Part shown: piece by piece, positions 43,353 to 51,595 of the stretch | Layout of the letters: each line of letters starts with the position of its first letter | Numbering within the stretch: the first letter of the stretch is position 1 | From: Succinivibrio sp. | Lineage (GTDB): Bacteria; Pseudomonadota; Gammaproteobacteria; Enterobacterales; Succinivibrionaceae | DNA: 64,000 nucleotides | NCBI GenBank assembly: GCA_017469335.1 | Contig: JAFUGP010000176.1 | Location: 22,791-86,790 of the forward strand | Reading direction: 5' to 3' | Program-made: the position numbers and the translations under genes | Notes under the pieces: generated by a model | What the model was told of the DNA's origin: nothing | Database searches by the model: none | What the model saw: only the letters and a program-made list of their open reading frames with translations

Positions 43353-43381
43353 AAAATAGCGCACTTTCTGCCCGCTGTGAA
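43353..43381 (-). promoter_or_regulatory. trp operon promoter
   Basis: On the minus strand TTCACA (43381-43376) and TATTTT (43358-43353) are 17 bases apart. This would place the start about 35 bases before the leader peptide ATG and give a leader of about 170 bases, close to the E. coli leader. I see no TrpR-type operator (ACTAGT-like palindrome) over it, so control here may rest on attenuation. Confidence 0.6.
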
Positions 43382-43410
43382 GAGTTTTTTGCTAAAAATC
43401 TTCTGACTGC

Positions 43411-44289
43411 TTAATTTTGGTGCGAGCTCAGCGCCGCGATGCGTTTGTCCAGAGGAGGATGGCTCATGAACAGTTCGCTGGCCGAGGAGACACCGAAGAT
43501 GCACAAAGCCTGCACCGTGGCAGGTTTCTGAGTGCTGGCACTCTGCTGTTTGAGCGCCTGCAGGGCCCTGATCATGGCGGCATTGCCCAGCACCTCTGCC
43601 GAGCCGGCGTCGGCGCGGTATTCGCGCAGCCTCGAAAACCACATCACCACCATGGTACCCAGAAACCCAAGGCACATCTGCAGTACCGAGCGTACGGCGT
43701 ACTGCATCATGACGCTGCCGCCGCGGGAGTTGCGATCGCGTGAGGCCAAAGCCGCTGCTGCCAGGTAGGAGAGGGCATAGACAAAGGTGTTGACAATGCC
43801 CTGAACCAAGGACATGGTAACCATATCGCCGTTGGCCACGTGTGACATCTCATGACCGAGCACGGCGCTGACCTCCTCCTGGTTCATCTGCCTAAGCAGT
43901 CCTGAGCTTACCGCCACCAGGGCCTGATTGCGGTTCCAGCCGGTGGCAAAGGCGTTCATCTCCTGGGCGTCATAAATGCCCACTTCCGGCATCTGCACCC
44001 CTTTTTTCTGAGCCAGCATGCTGATGGTATTGACCAAAAACTGCTCATCCTGCGTCTGCGGCGCGCCGATGACCCTCACTCCCATGCTGCGTTTGACCAT
44101 GGATTTGGACATAAAGAGACTGATGAGCGAGCCGGCAAAGCCCATTACCGCCGAAATCAGCAAAATGGAGCCTATCCCTCCGCTGCCCGGATCCACGCCC
44201 AGCAGGGCGCAGATGATGTTGGACACGATGCCGATGACCACGATGATGCCTACCATGGTCGCCAGATACACTAAGCCGCGGCGCAGCAT
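43411..44289 (-). CDS. htpX: membrane metalloprotease HtpX
   Basis: An inner-membrane zinc protease of envelope quality control (M48 family). The 292-residue protein has two membrane helices in the first 60 residues, the zinc motif HEMSH in VLGHEMSHVANGD (about residues 140-152), two further helices and the third-ligand region REYRADAGSAEVLG. The catalytic site faces the cytoplasm. E. coli HtpX is 293 aa and is CpxR-induced; I could not identify a CpxR box upstream. The start is ATG with GAGTG/GAG upstream. Confidence 0.96.
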   Translation of the reverse strand: MLRRGLVYLATMVGIIVVIGIVSNIICALLGVDPGSGGIGSILLISAVMGFAGSLISLFMSKSMVKRSMGVRVIGAPQTQDEQFLVNTISMLAQKKGVQMPEVGIYDAQEMNAFATGWNRNQALVAVSSGLLRQMNQEEVSAVLGHEMSHVANGDMVTMSLVQGIVNTFVYALSYLAAAALASRDRNSRGGSVMMQYAVRSVLQMCLGFLGTMVVMWFSRLREYRADAGSAEVLGNAAMIRALQALKQQSASTQKPATVQALCIFGVSSASELFMSHPPLDKRIAALSSHQN

Positions 44290-44327
44290 AATCTCACTCC
44301 TTTGCGTCTGAAAGCGCAGTTGTAGTC

Positions 44328-44359
44328 AAAAAAACAGGCGCTGCCGTATCGGGCAGCCT
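44328..44359 (-). terminator. intrinsic terminator of asnS
   Basis: On the minus strand AGGC-TGCC (44359-44352) pairs with GGCA-(GC)-GCCT (44345-44336) around a 6-base loop, followed within one base by seven T (44334-44328). The stem touches the asnS stop codon. Confidence 0.75.
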
Positions 44360-45759
44360 CAGAACTCGGCATGCTGCGGTGTACGCGGGAAGGGTATGGC
44401 ATCGCGCACGTTGCCCACCCCGGTGATGTACACGATCAGCCGCTCAAAGCCCAAGCCAAAGCCCGAGTGCGGTACGCTGCCGTAACGACGCAGATCCCGG
44501 TACCACCAGTAGCTCTGCGGATCAAGCCCCAGCTCGGCCATGCGTTTGTCCAGCACCTCCAAGCGCTCCTCACGCTGCGAGCCGCCGATAATCTCACCTA
44601 TGCCGGGGGCCAGCACGTCCATGGCGGCCACGGTTTTGCCGTCATCATTCAGGCGCATATAAAAGGCCTTGATCTCCTTGGGATAATTCTTGACCACTAC
44701 CGGAGAGTGGAAGTGCTCCTCGGCCAGGTAGCGCTCGTGTTCGGACTGCAGATCGATGCCCCAGGAGACCGGATACTCGAACTTGCGGCCGCATTTTTGC
44801 AGGATCTCAATCGCCTCGGTATAGTCCACCTGCGCGAAATCGGCCTTGACGAAGTCCTCCAGGCGCTGCCTCGCCGCGGGGTCTATCCGTTCCACAATGA
44901 ACTTGAGATCATCCGCGCGCTCTTTGAGCACGGTATTGAACACGAACTTGAGCAGCTGCTCGGCCACCTGGGCGTTGCCCTCCAAATCCGTGAAGGCCAT
45001 CTCGGGTTCCACCATCCAGAACTCGGCCAAATGACGGGTGGTGTTGGAATTCTCCGCGCGGAAGGTCGGGCCGAAGGTATAGCACTTGGTGAAGGCGCTG
45101 GCGTAGGTCTCCACCTCCAACTGCCCCGATACCGTCATGTAGGCGTGACGACCGAAGAAATCCTGGGAGAAATCCACCTTGCCCTGAGCGTCGCGGGGCA
45201 GCTCATTGAGATCGAAGTTGGTGACGGTAAACATCTCGCCGGCACCTTCGGCATCGGAAGCGGTAATAAGCGGGGTGGCCACCCACATGAAACCGTTTTG
45301 CTGGAAGAAAGTGTGAATGGCGTAAGCCACCGTATTCCGGATGCGCATCACTGCCCCCATGAGATTGGTGCGGGGTCTTAGGTGGGCATGCTCGCGCAGA
45401 TACTCCACGGTATGCCGCTTGGCGCTCATGGGGTAGGAGTCGGGATCCTCGACCAGGCCGATGACGGTGACCTTGCTGGCTTCTATCTCCACGCTCTGCC
45501 CCTGGCCCTGGGAGGCCTTGAGAATGCCCTCTATCTGCACCGAGCAGCCGGCGGTAAGTTTGAGCACCTCACTTTGGTAGTTGGAAAGCGAAGAGGGGAC
45601 CACGGCCTGAACGCTGTTGAAGCAGGAGCCGTCGTTGACGGCCACAAAGGACAGTCCGGCTTTGGAGTCGCGCCGGGTTCTCACCCAGCCGGCCAGACAC
45701 ACGCTGCTGCCCAGCGGCAGGCTGCCGCTTAATATTTCTTTGGCACTTGAAAGTTGCAT
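44359..45759 (-). CDS. asnS: asparaginyl-tRNA synthetase
   Basis: A class IIb synthetase charging tRNA-Asn. The 466-residue protein, the same length as E. coli AsnS, has an N-terminal OB-fold anticodon domain ([26 protein letters not shown]) and a catalytic core with motif 2 [26 protein letters not shown]. Motif 3 is [15 protein letters not shown] near the C-terminus. The lack of an AspRS-type insertion and the HAEF end are consistent with AsnRS. No T-box or riboswitch precedes it. Confidence 0.98.
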   Translation of the reverse strand: MQLSSAKEILSGSLPLGSSVCLAGWVRTRRDSKAGLSFVAVNDGSCFNSVQAVVPSSLSNYQSEVLKLTAGCSVQIEGILKASQGQGQSVEIEASKVTVIGLVEDPDSYPMSAKRHTVEYLREHAHLRPRTNLMGAVMRIRNTVAYAIHTFFQQNGFMWVATPLITASDAEGAGEMFTVTNFDLNELPRDAQGKVDFSQDFFGRHAYMTVSGQLEVETYASAFTKCYTFGPTFRAENSNTTRHLAEFWMVEPEMAFTDLEGNAQVAEQLLKFVFNTVLKERADDLKFIVERIDPAARQRLEDFVKADFAQVDYTEAIEILQKCGRKFEYPVSWGIDLQSEHERYLAEEHFHSPVVVKNYPKEIKAFYMRLNDDGKTVAAMDVLAPGIGEIIGGSQREERLEVLDKRMAELGLDPQSYWWYRDLRRYGSVPHSGFGLGFERLIVYITGVGNVRDAIPFPRTPQHAEF

Positions 45760-45784
45760 AACTTTATCACCTTATTTTTCCAGG

Positions 45785-46330
45785 TTATTTTCTGTCAACT
45801 ATGAGTTGATTGGTGTACTCGGGATCGAGTCTGCCGGCGTAGGTTTTAATCACGAACATACCGCGGGGGTTATTGGAATTCTGATCAACCACCAGAGCCG
45901 GCAGGTGCTTGGTGTGCTGCTCGTCCAAAAACCGCTGCAGCTCACGGGCCACGGTTTCGCCGGCGTAACGGCTCTCGATGAGCAGATCGCTGCCGTTCTC
46001 CAGTTTGATGCTGCCGCGCACCTTGGTGATGCCGTGATCGGGAATAATCGCCTGTACGGTGCCGATGGTTTTAAAGGCATGGTAAGACATGATGCGCACC
46101 TTGGAGTAGAGGTAAAAACTCTTGCCCGAGAGCGCGGCAAACAGCAGCACGAAGAAATACTGCATCAAGGGGTGCTGATGGCCCGAATTGATGTAAGTGT
46201 AGCAGGCTAAGATGATGCCGATGCCGGTGATGAAACTGTAGATGATGCCGAAAATAAGCTGCACTTTGCCCATCATGGGCTCGAAGGTCTGACGCCTGCG
46301 CAGCAGCTCTTCGCTGTTAGTTTCCGCCAT
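45785..46330 (-). CDS. membrane protein of unknown function
   Basis: A 181-residue protein with two adjacent hydrophobic segments (about residues 26-47 and 57-77) and a soluble C-terminal part of about 100 residues. I recognise no family. Its start overlaps the end of the upstream lipoprotein gene by 14 bases, so the two are cotranscribed and may act together at the inner membrane. It lies 25 bases before asnS on the same strand. Confidence 0.75.
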   Translation of the reverse strand: MAETNSEELLRRRQTFEPMMGKVQLIFGIIYSFITGIGIILACYTYINSGHQHPLMQYFFVLLFAALSGKSFYLYSKVRIMSYHAFKTIGTVQAIIPDHGITKVRGSIKLENGSDLLIESRYAGETVARELQRFLDEQHTKHLPALVVDQNSNNPRGMFVIKTYAGRLDPEYTNQLIVDRK

Positions 46331-46781
46331 GAGTGATTATTCCCGTGTAAGTGGTGCCGGGGTTGAAGGAATCGTCCCCGCCGGGGTTGAAGAAAAGTTT
46401 CACGCTGCAGCGTCCGGCGGCGCTGAGCATGCGGTTGTACCTGATGGAATCGCGGCCTGCACGCAACTGTGAGTTCAGAGGAACAAATACGCTGAAAGAA
46501 CTCTCCAGGTTAGGTGAGATGAGATTGTCGGCCTCCTCGTCAAGTGAGCCTGCCTTACGCCCGTTCAGGCTCACCTCCAGGCTTCTGCGTTTGAGCTGCA
46601 GTGGTTTGCTCAGGCTGTGATGGACGCTGTAATCCACATAGACTCCCGCAGCCTGGTTGACCGCGGCCAGTCGACAGGAGGTAACCTGCACCTTGGGTTT
46701 GCCGGTACCTTCGGGCAGGGAGGAGCAGCCTGAGGCGAGCAAAACGCCGAGCGCCAGACCTAAAAAAAGATGTTTTTTCAT
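46317..46781 (-). CDS. lipoprotein of unknown function
   Basis: A protein of about 154 residues with a lipoprotein signal peptide: MKKHLFLGLALGVLLASGC, with lipobox LASGC and Ser at +2, so the mature lipoprotein is likely sorted to the outer membrane. The rest is a beta-rich domain with two further cysteines; it ends TTYTGIITHGG. Such proteins resemble DUF1425/YcfL-type lipoproteins in outline, but I cannot confirm it. A TTG four codons earlier has a closer AAAGG site and may be the real start. It overlaps the next gene by 14 bases. Confidence 0.78.
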   Translation of the reverse strand: MKKHLFLGLALGVLLASGCSSLPEGTGKPKVQVTSCRLAAVNQAAGVYVDYSVHHSLSKPLQLKRRSLEVSLNGRKAGSLDEEADNLISPNLESSFSVFVPLNSQLRAGRDSIRYNRMLSAAGRCSVKLFFNPGGDDSFNPGTTYTGIITHGGN

Positions 46782-46876
46782 AAAAAATCGCAAGTTGCCT
46801 TTGACATGAGCACTTTGGCACAGTGCGCTGATTTTAGCACACTAAGCGAAACTGACGGGGGCCAAACTCCGTCGGG

Positions 46877-47107
46877 TCAATAGTGGGGCGGAGGCTCTTC
46901 TTCGCTTTGAGGACGTACGGCGTAGGGATCGGCGGTTTTGCTGCTGAGGTATTTGAGCAGGCGGATGGCATCATCAAGGCGGTTGGTCAGCGCGCTTATT
47001 TCCGCCCCCTGATTGTGCAGCAGCATCTCCAGCCAGGCGATGCGCTCCTCCAGGGCGATGAGCCGCTCCTCGCCGGGCATGTCGCCCAGGCCTGGTGAAT
47101 CGGGCAT
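46877..47107 (-). CDS. slyX: SlyX family protein
   Basis: A 76-residue coiled-coil protein. The heptad-type segment LIALEERIAWLEMLLHNQGA followed by a second helix, and the strongly conserved C-terminus PPPHY, identify SlyX. The E. coli protein has 72 residues and no assigned biochemical role. GAGGTAA precedes the ATG. It is separated from the upstream gene on the other strand by about 200 bases. Confidence 0.88.
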   Translation of the reverse strand: MPDSPGLGDMPGEERLIALEERIAWLEMLLHNQGAEISALTNRLDDAIRLLKYLSSKTADPYAVRPQSEEEPPPHY

Positions 47108-47308
47108 GATTACCTCACTTCCAAGTTAATTAGTTTCCGTGCGCAATCATAGCAAAGAGCGGGCAGCAGGGGGCGGAATTGCGAGCCAAAACCCTCTTTA
47201 TGCGCATTCCAAAGTTACCTCTGTGATAAAATTTCAAGGTCAGATTAAAATGACGTTGCAGCTGTATCCGGGCTGCGGCGGCGGTGAAAAACAAGAGACG
47301 AAACATTC

Positions 47309-47590
47309 ATGCTGGAGACGCTCAAAGCCTCATATATCCTGGGCAAAATCAGGGTGGCGCACGTCAATGACGGGCGCATCCGCGTGGTTTACGACCGTTT
47401 GAAACACGACGATGATGCCTATGCCGATATCTGCGCCACGTTGGATACCTACCATGAGATCACTACCTGGAGCGTCAACCGTACCACCGGCAGCATCGTC
47501 ATCAATTACGATCCTGACAAGATTAAAAGCGGCACTTTTGCCGCAAGACTCATCGACGGAGCGCGGGCGCGTTATTTCGGAGGCAAATGA
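47309..47590 (+). CDS. HMA_2-like small metal-domain protein
   Basis: The first gene of a metal ATPase locus. The 93 residues form one ferredoxin-like beta-alpha-beta domain: LGKIRVAHVNDGRIRVVYDRL, a helix, ITTWSVNRTTGSIVINYDPDKI and a final helix. That is the layout of the HMA_2 type heavy-metal-associated-like domain, but without the CxxC metal motif. Found beside a P-type ATPase it may be a regulatory or docking domain expressed separately. The stop overlaps the next gene (ATGATGA). Assignment of the fold is inference. Confidence 0.72.
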   Translation: MLETLKASYILGKIRVAHVNDGRIRVVYDRLKHDDDAYADICATLDTYHEITTWSVNRTTGSIVINYDPDKIKSGTFAARLIDGARARYFGGK

Positions 47591-48219
47591 TGAAACTGGC
47601 GGGATTTGACACCGGTCTGAAGATTGGCCAGGCTATCAACGCCACCTTGTTTGGCAATCAGGGCATGGTGGTGGTGAACCGCATACCGGGCCGCCGCCGC
47701 TACATCTGCAAGGCCCTGCAGGGAGTGCAGTCCACCTGCGAGGACTTAGAGGCGCTGCTCAGGCGTTTTCCCGGCATCAGCTATGCCAGGGTAAACCCGC
47801 TCTTAGGCTCGGTGACCGTGGAGTACACGCTCAGGGAGCGTGCCATCAACGAGCTGTTTGACGCGCTTTCCCATCAGATCGCCGGGCAGCATGCCCTGCA
47901 GGAGTCCACCATTCTCCCGGCCGGAGTGCTGGCCGCCGGAGACAATGTTTTTGATACCTTCCGCCGCCTCAAAATGGGGGTGACCCGTTTCTTCAATCAC
48001 GCCGAGCCGGCCTTTTTAACCAGGCTCGCGGGCATCGCGCTGTTGATGTACGGTTTCAACCGGGTGTTTTTAAGCGGTGAGCGCCCCTCCGGCCCGCAGA
48101 TTTTGCTGTGGGGCCTGGCGCTGCTGCTGCGGCCCTCCCATCCCGATCCCAAGGGGCTGGAGGAAGATTTGCAACAGGCCCTGCTGGGCAACAAGAACGC
48201 TGAGGGTGGCAGAGGCTGA
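47587..48219 (+). CDS. HMA_2-like domain protein with membrane segment
   Basis: A 210-residue protein. Residues 25-95 (MVVVNRIPGRRRYICKALQG onward, then ISYARVNPLLGSVTVEYTL) again form an HMA_2-like fold without CxxC. The C-terminal part has two hydrophobic segments (about residues 145-160 and 170-182), so the domain is probably tethered at the inner membrane facing the ATPase. The start overlaps the previous stop, and the ATPase starts two bases after its stop. There are two ATG codons in tandem; either could be used. Confidence 0.75.
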   Translation: MMKLAGFDTGLKIGQAINATLFGNQGMVVVNRIPGRRRYICKALQGVQSTCEDLEALLRRFPGISYARVNPLLGSVTVEYTLRERAINELFDALSHQIAGQHALQESTILPAGVLAAGDNVFDTFRRLKMGVTRFFNHAEPAFLTRLAGIALLMYGFNRVFLSGERPSGPQILLWGLALLLRPSHPDPKGLEEDLQQALLGNKNAEGGRG

Positions 48220-48221
48220 AT

Positions 48222-50381
48222 ATGAACACCTACAAGTTCCCTTTTCCCGTCACTCTGTCTTATGAGCAATGTGCCCGCGCCGAGGCGCGGCTGCGCAGTC
48301 TGCCCGCTGTGGCGGCGGTGTGTATCGGTCAGGGTTACGTCAAGATTATGACCCGGGGAGGCCGCGGGCCGCTGCTGCGGGCACTGCTGAGTCTGGGAGC
48401 TTCGGCGGGAGGCAGCATCGTGGAGCGCGGCCTGGACGGTGCCAAACATACCCGTCAGGTACTCTCCCCCGTGGCGGGCGGACACAATCAAGCAGCCGAT
48501 GACATTGAGCTTGATTTTCAGGCACATCGCCGCGATGCACTGTTGTCTTTGGGACTTTTGGCTGTCTTTGAGCTGCTTAAAAGGCTTAACCCCACCTGGT
48601 ATGCCGCCTCCACGCTGCTGCGCAGCGCGGCGGTGCTGATGCTCTCGCTGCCGTTGTTTAAAATCGGACTTAAGGGAGCCCTGGCCGAGCGCAGGCCCAA
48701 TGCCGACACCCTGACGGTGACGGCGGTGTTAGCCTCGGTGGCGGCCGGTAAACCGGGCTCTTCGCTGACCTTGCTGACACTCTCCAACTTTGCCGAAATG
48801 CTCACCACTCTGGCAGCACGCAGGGCGCGCAGCAGCATCTCCGATCTGGTGGCCTTGGATGAGCGCGAAGTGTGGGTCACCGACAAGAACGGCTCGGAGC
48901 GGCGGGTGCCGCTGGAAGAGGTCAAGCCGGGAATGCTGGTAACCGTGCATATGGGCGAGAAGATCTGTGTGGACGGTACGGTCACCAAGGGTCAGGCGGC
49001 AGTGGATCAGTCCGCCATCACCGGAGAGAGCATTCCGGCGGGCAAGCGCAAGGGCGATAAGGCTTACGCAGGCTCGGTGGTGGCTTTGGGCGAGCTCACC
49101 TTGAAGGTGGAGAAAGTGGGCGATGACACCTCACTGGCGCGGATCGTGCACATGGTGGAGGACGCCAACAGCCGCAGAGCGCCCATTCAGCACTACGCCG
49201 ACAAGATGGCCGCCGCACTGGTGCCGGTATCTTTTCTGGCCGCCATGATTGTGTTTGTGGCCACACGCGATGTGCAGCGGGTCCTCAACATGCTCTTTAT
49301 CGATTTCTCCTGCGGCCTCAAGCTTTCCACGGCCACCGCTATCTCGGCGGCCATCAGCCGCGCCGCCCGTGCGGGCATTCTGGTCAAGGGTGGCAGCTTC
49401 ATTGAGCAGGCCGCTGCGGTCAACACGCTGGTACTCGACAAGACCGGTACCATCACCAAGGGACATCCGGTGATTGTGAAGATTGCCTCCGCAGGCTCTC
49501 TGAGTGAAAATACCCTGCTCAAACTGGCGGCTTCCGCGGAGTTGCACTCCTCACACCCCATGGCCACGGCCATCATGGAGGAGTGTCGCAAACGCCGCCT
49601 GAGCATACCCGATCATCTGGACACCGACACCGTGGTAGCACGCGGCGTGGTGGCGCATATGGCAGCCGTGGATGAGTGTGAGGGCGGGGAGGTGCTGGTA
49701 GGCTCGCAGCGTTTCATGCAGGAGCGTGAAGTCAAGGGCAACTTGGAACTGGAGGCTTCCGGTCCTACTTCCTCGTTTATTTATATCGCCGTGGCAGGGC
49801 AACTGCAGGGCGTATTGGAGATTGACGATCCGGTGCGCGATGACTTCAAACGCGCCATTAACCGGCTGCGCTTTGGCGGGGTGGAGGAGATCGTGATGCT
49901 CACCGGTGACAACCGCCAGGTGGCGCGCTCCATCGCCGAAACCTTAGGCCTGGACAACTATAAGGCCGAGGTGATGCCGGAGGACAAGGCTGCCTTTGTC
50001 CGGGAGTTGCAGCGTCAGGGCGGGGTGCTCATGGTAGGTGACGGCATCAACGACGCTCCGGCGCTGGCCTATGCCGACATCGGGGTGGCCATGGGTACGG
50101 GTTGTACCGATACCGCCATGGAGACGGCCGACGTGACCATCAATTCCGAGGATCCGCTCAAACTGCCGGAGTTTGTGGGCATAGGACGCCGGACCATGAC
50201 CTTGGTTCATCAGAATTTTGCCGTTACCATTGCCGTGAATACGGTGGCGATGATGCTCGGTGCGCTGGGCATGATCACGCCGCTGTGGGCCTCGGCGGTG
50301 CATAACGCTTCGACTTTAGGGGTGGTGCTTAACAGCGCCAGAGTGTTGATTGACGAGAACAGAAAAGCTAAAGGAGCTTGA
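48222..50381 (+). CDS. P1B-like metal-translocating P-type ATPase with Ser-Cys-Gly membrane motif
   Basis: An inner-membrane metal-transporting ATPase, 719 aa. The first 75 residues are an HMA_2-like domain without CxxC. The catalytic apparatus is complete: actuator motif ITGES (near residue 269), phosphorylation motif DKTGT with Asp406, the SSHPMA nucleotide-site motif and GDGINDAPAL at 606-615. In the transport helix the usual CPC/CPx motif is replaced by Ser363-Cys364-Gly365 followed by LKLSTATAISAAI, so the metal site differs from copper or zinc pumps. The metal is therefore not predictable; manganese-, iron- or cobalt-type export is conceivable. The locus has no metal-sensing regulator that I can see. 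Confidence 0.9.
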   Translation: MNTYKFPFPVTLSYEQCARAEARLRSLPAVAAVCIGQGYVKIMTRGGRGPLLRALLSLGASAGGSIVERGLDGAKHTRQVLSPVAGGHNQAADDIELDFQAHRRDALLSLGLLAVFELLKRLNPTWYAASTLLRSAAVLMLSLPLFKIGLKGALAERRPNADTLTVTAVLASVAAGKPGSSLTLLTLSNFAEMLTTLAARRARSSISDLVALDEREVWVTDKNGSERRVPLEEVKPGMLVTVHMGEKICVDGTVTKGQAAVDQSAITGESIPAGKRKGDKAYAGSVVALGELTLKVEKVGDDTSLARIVHMVEDANSRRAPIQHYADKMAAALVPVSFLAAMIVFVATRDVQRVLNMLFIDFSCGLKLSTATAISAAISRAARAGILVKGGSFIEQAAAVNTLVLDKTGTITKGHPVIVKIASAGSLSENTLLKLAASAELHSSHPMATAIMEECRKRRLSIPDHLDTDTVVARGVVAHMAAVDECEGGEVLVGSQRFMQEREVKGNLELEASGPTSSFIYIAVAGQLQGVLEIDDPVRDDFKRAINRLRFGGVEEIVMLTGDNRQVARSIAETLGLDNYKAEVMPEDKAAFVRELQRQGGVLMVGDGINDAPALAYADIGVAMGTGCTDTAMETADVTINSEDPLKLPEFVGIGRRTMTLVHQNFAVTIAVNTVAMMLGALGMITPLWASAVHNASTLGVVLNSARVLIDENRKAKGA

Positions 50382-50383
50382 AG

Positions 50384-50629
50384 ATGGCATTTTTAGATCG
50401 TTCTATGCTGATAGGCCTGGCCGCCGGTCTGGTCGTGGGCGTGCTGGGCACCAAATATTACGGCGCCCACAAGAATGAGATTGACGACAAACTGCGCGCC
50501 CTGCGCGGAGTCGCCGGTGGTGAGGGCGCTGCGGACGGCACTGCCTCCGACATGACGTTGGAGGAGCTGGAGAGCCAGAAGGAGCGTCTGGAGGATCTCA
50601 TCGCCGACGTCAAGAGCAAGCAGGGCTGA
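50384..50629 (+). CDS. small single-span membrane protein of the ATPase locus
   Basis: An 81-residue protein: one N-terminal membrane helix (SMLIGLAAGLVVGVLGTKYYG) followed by a charged tail with a predicted short coiled coil (MTLEELESQKERLEDLIADV). AAAGGAG seven bases before the ATG at 50384 supports this start over a TTG two codons earlier. It starts two bases after the ATPase stop. Tiny membrane proteins also accompany some metal ATPases in other bacteria (DUF1490- or DUF6110-type), and this may be an accessory of that kind. That link is inference. Confidence 0.75.
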   Translation: MAFLDRSMLIGLAAGLVVGVLGTKYYGAHKNEIDDKLRALRGVAGGEGAADGTASDMTLEELESQKERLEDLIADVKSKQG

Positions 50630-50646
50630 GTACGGGAGCGGTGAGT

Positions 50647-50886
50647 ATGAATACTCTGACCAAACAGTTCTGGCTGGGGCTGGCCTTGGGCGTCATCGCC
50701 GGCGCCGTGGGCTATAAGGTGCTTACCGAACGCAAGCTCATCAATCCCCATGCCTTGGAGCGCACCGTACAGGGCCTAGCCGACAAGCTCAAGGGCGAGA
50801 AGAGCGCAGCGCAGAGCGTGACAGAGGGCGGCCAGGGGCACAAAAAAGGCGGGCACGGCCACCACCAAGTTGCCCACCGCGCCTGA
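50647..50886 (+). CDS. small membrane protein with His-rich tail
   Basis: A 79-residue protein and the last gene of the ATPase operon. An N-terminal hydrophobic helix (QFWLGLALGVIAGAVGYKVL) is followed by an amphipathic region and a C-terminal stretch GHKKGGHGHHQVAHRA with five histidines in 15 residues, a likely metal-binding tail. The helix has the same GLxxGxxxGxxGxK pattern as the preceding 81-residue protein, so the two may be paralogues. GGGAG eight bases before the ATG defines the start. Confidence 0.75.
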   Translation: MNTLTKQFWLGLALGVIAGAVGYKVLTERKLINPHALERTVQGLADKLKGEKSAAQSVTEGGQGHKKGGHGHHQVAHRA

Positions 50887-50920
50887 CACTCTTATAAGAC
50901 CCTGTGGTCTGAACTTACTG

Positions 50921-50957
50921 GATCTGCCTCCCCCGTGCGGGAGGGCGGATCTTTTTT
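50921..50957 (+). terminator. terminator of the P-type ATPase operon
   Basis: GATCTGCCTCCC (50921-50932) pairs with GGGAGGGCGGATC (50939-50951) with one G-T pair and one bulged base, followed by six T. It ends the five-gene metal locus before the Nudix gene. Confidence 0.9.
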
Positions 50958-51004
50958 GTGACTTGCTTGCGCGGTTGCGCTTGAATGGGGATGCGAGGTG
51001 ACGC

Positions 51005-51571
51005 GTGGACAGTGAACCGGAAGTGACCACGGACTCCCGCGAGGAGCTGGTCGACATCGTAGATGAGCACAACGAGGTGGTGGAAGTGACTACCCGCGCC
51101 CGCATGCGTACGGAAAAGCTTCCTCATCGCGCCTCTTACATCGCGCTGTGTGACCGGCAGGGACGCTATCTGGTGGAAATCAGGACTCTGTGCAAGGACT
51201 ATGCTCCCGGGAAGTTTGATGCCTGTGTGGGCGGCATCATGCAGCACGGTGAGGAGGAAGTGGAGTCGGCCCGGCGCGAGTTGCTCGAGGAGTTGGGCAT
51301 TGACGCTGCGGATGCCGCGGCGCAGGTTGAGTTTACGCCTCTGGGCGTGCAGCAGGTGATGTACGCCGACGGCGTGCATTTTCTGATGGCCTATCTCTAC
51401 TTTGCCCGGGCCGACTGCATCACGGTCAGACAAAAGAGTGAGGTCTCGGGGCTTATGTACCTTACCCGGGAGGAACTGCTCGCCTTGTCCCATGACTGCA
51501 CCTATGACTCGGTGCAGGTTTTCAGGGAAATTATCTCACGCGCGGAAGATCTGGGGCTTAACCCGCCTTAA
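51005..51571 (+). CDS. yfcD: Nudix hydrolase, YfcD-like
   Basis: A cytoplasmic Nudix-fold hydrolase of 188 aa. The Nudix box is intact, from GGIMQHGEEEVESARRELLE to ELGI (about residues 77-100), with REL-EELGI binding Mg. The opening EELVDIVDEHNEVVEVTTRARMR and the KDYAPGKFDACVGG segment follow E. coli YfcD, an isopentenyl-diphosphate isomerase-like Nudix protein of unknown substrate. The start is GTG, with GAGG six bases upstream. In E. coli yfcD is near pta; here it is far away. Confidence 0.87.
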   Translation: MDSEPEVTTDSREELVDIVDEHNEVVEVTTRARMRTEKLPHRASYIALCDRQGRYLVEIRTLCKDYAPGKFDACVGGIMQHGEEEVESARRELLEELGIDAADAAAQVEFTPLGVQQVMYADGVHFLMAYLYFARADCITVRQKSEVSGLMYLTREELLALSHDCTYDSVQVFREIISRAEDLGLNPP

Positions 51572-51595
51572 TCTTGCAGCACTCAGGCTGAGTGC

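Noticed and set aside
43320..43400. TrpR operator at the trp promoter
   Set aside because: No ACTAGT-like palindrome is present over or near the -35/-10 boxes.
44371..45381. 336-codon plus-strand frame
   Set aside because: Antisense to asnS, whose motifs are complete; no separate evidence for a gene.
47160..51000. The metal ATPase locus as a copper (CopA) or zinc (ZntA) exporter
   Set aside because: It lacks the CPx transport motif and CxxC domains, and no CueR/ZntR-type regulator is adjacent, so naming a metal would be a guess.
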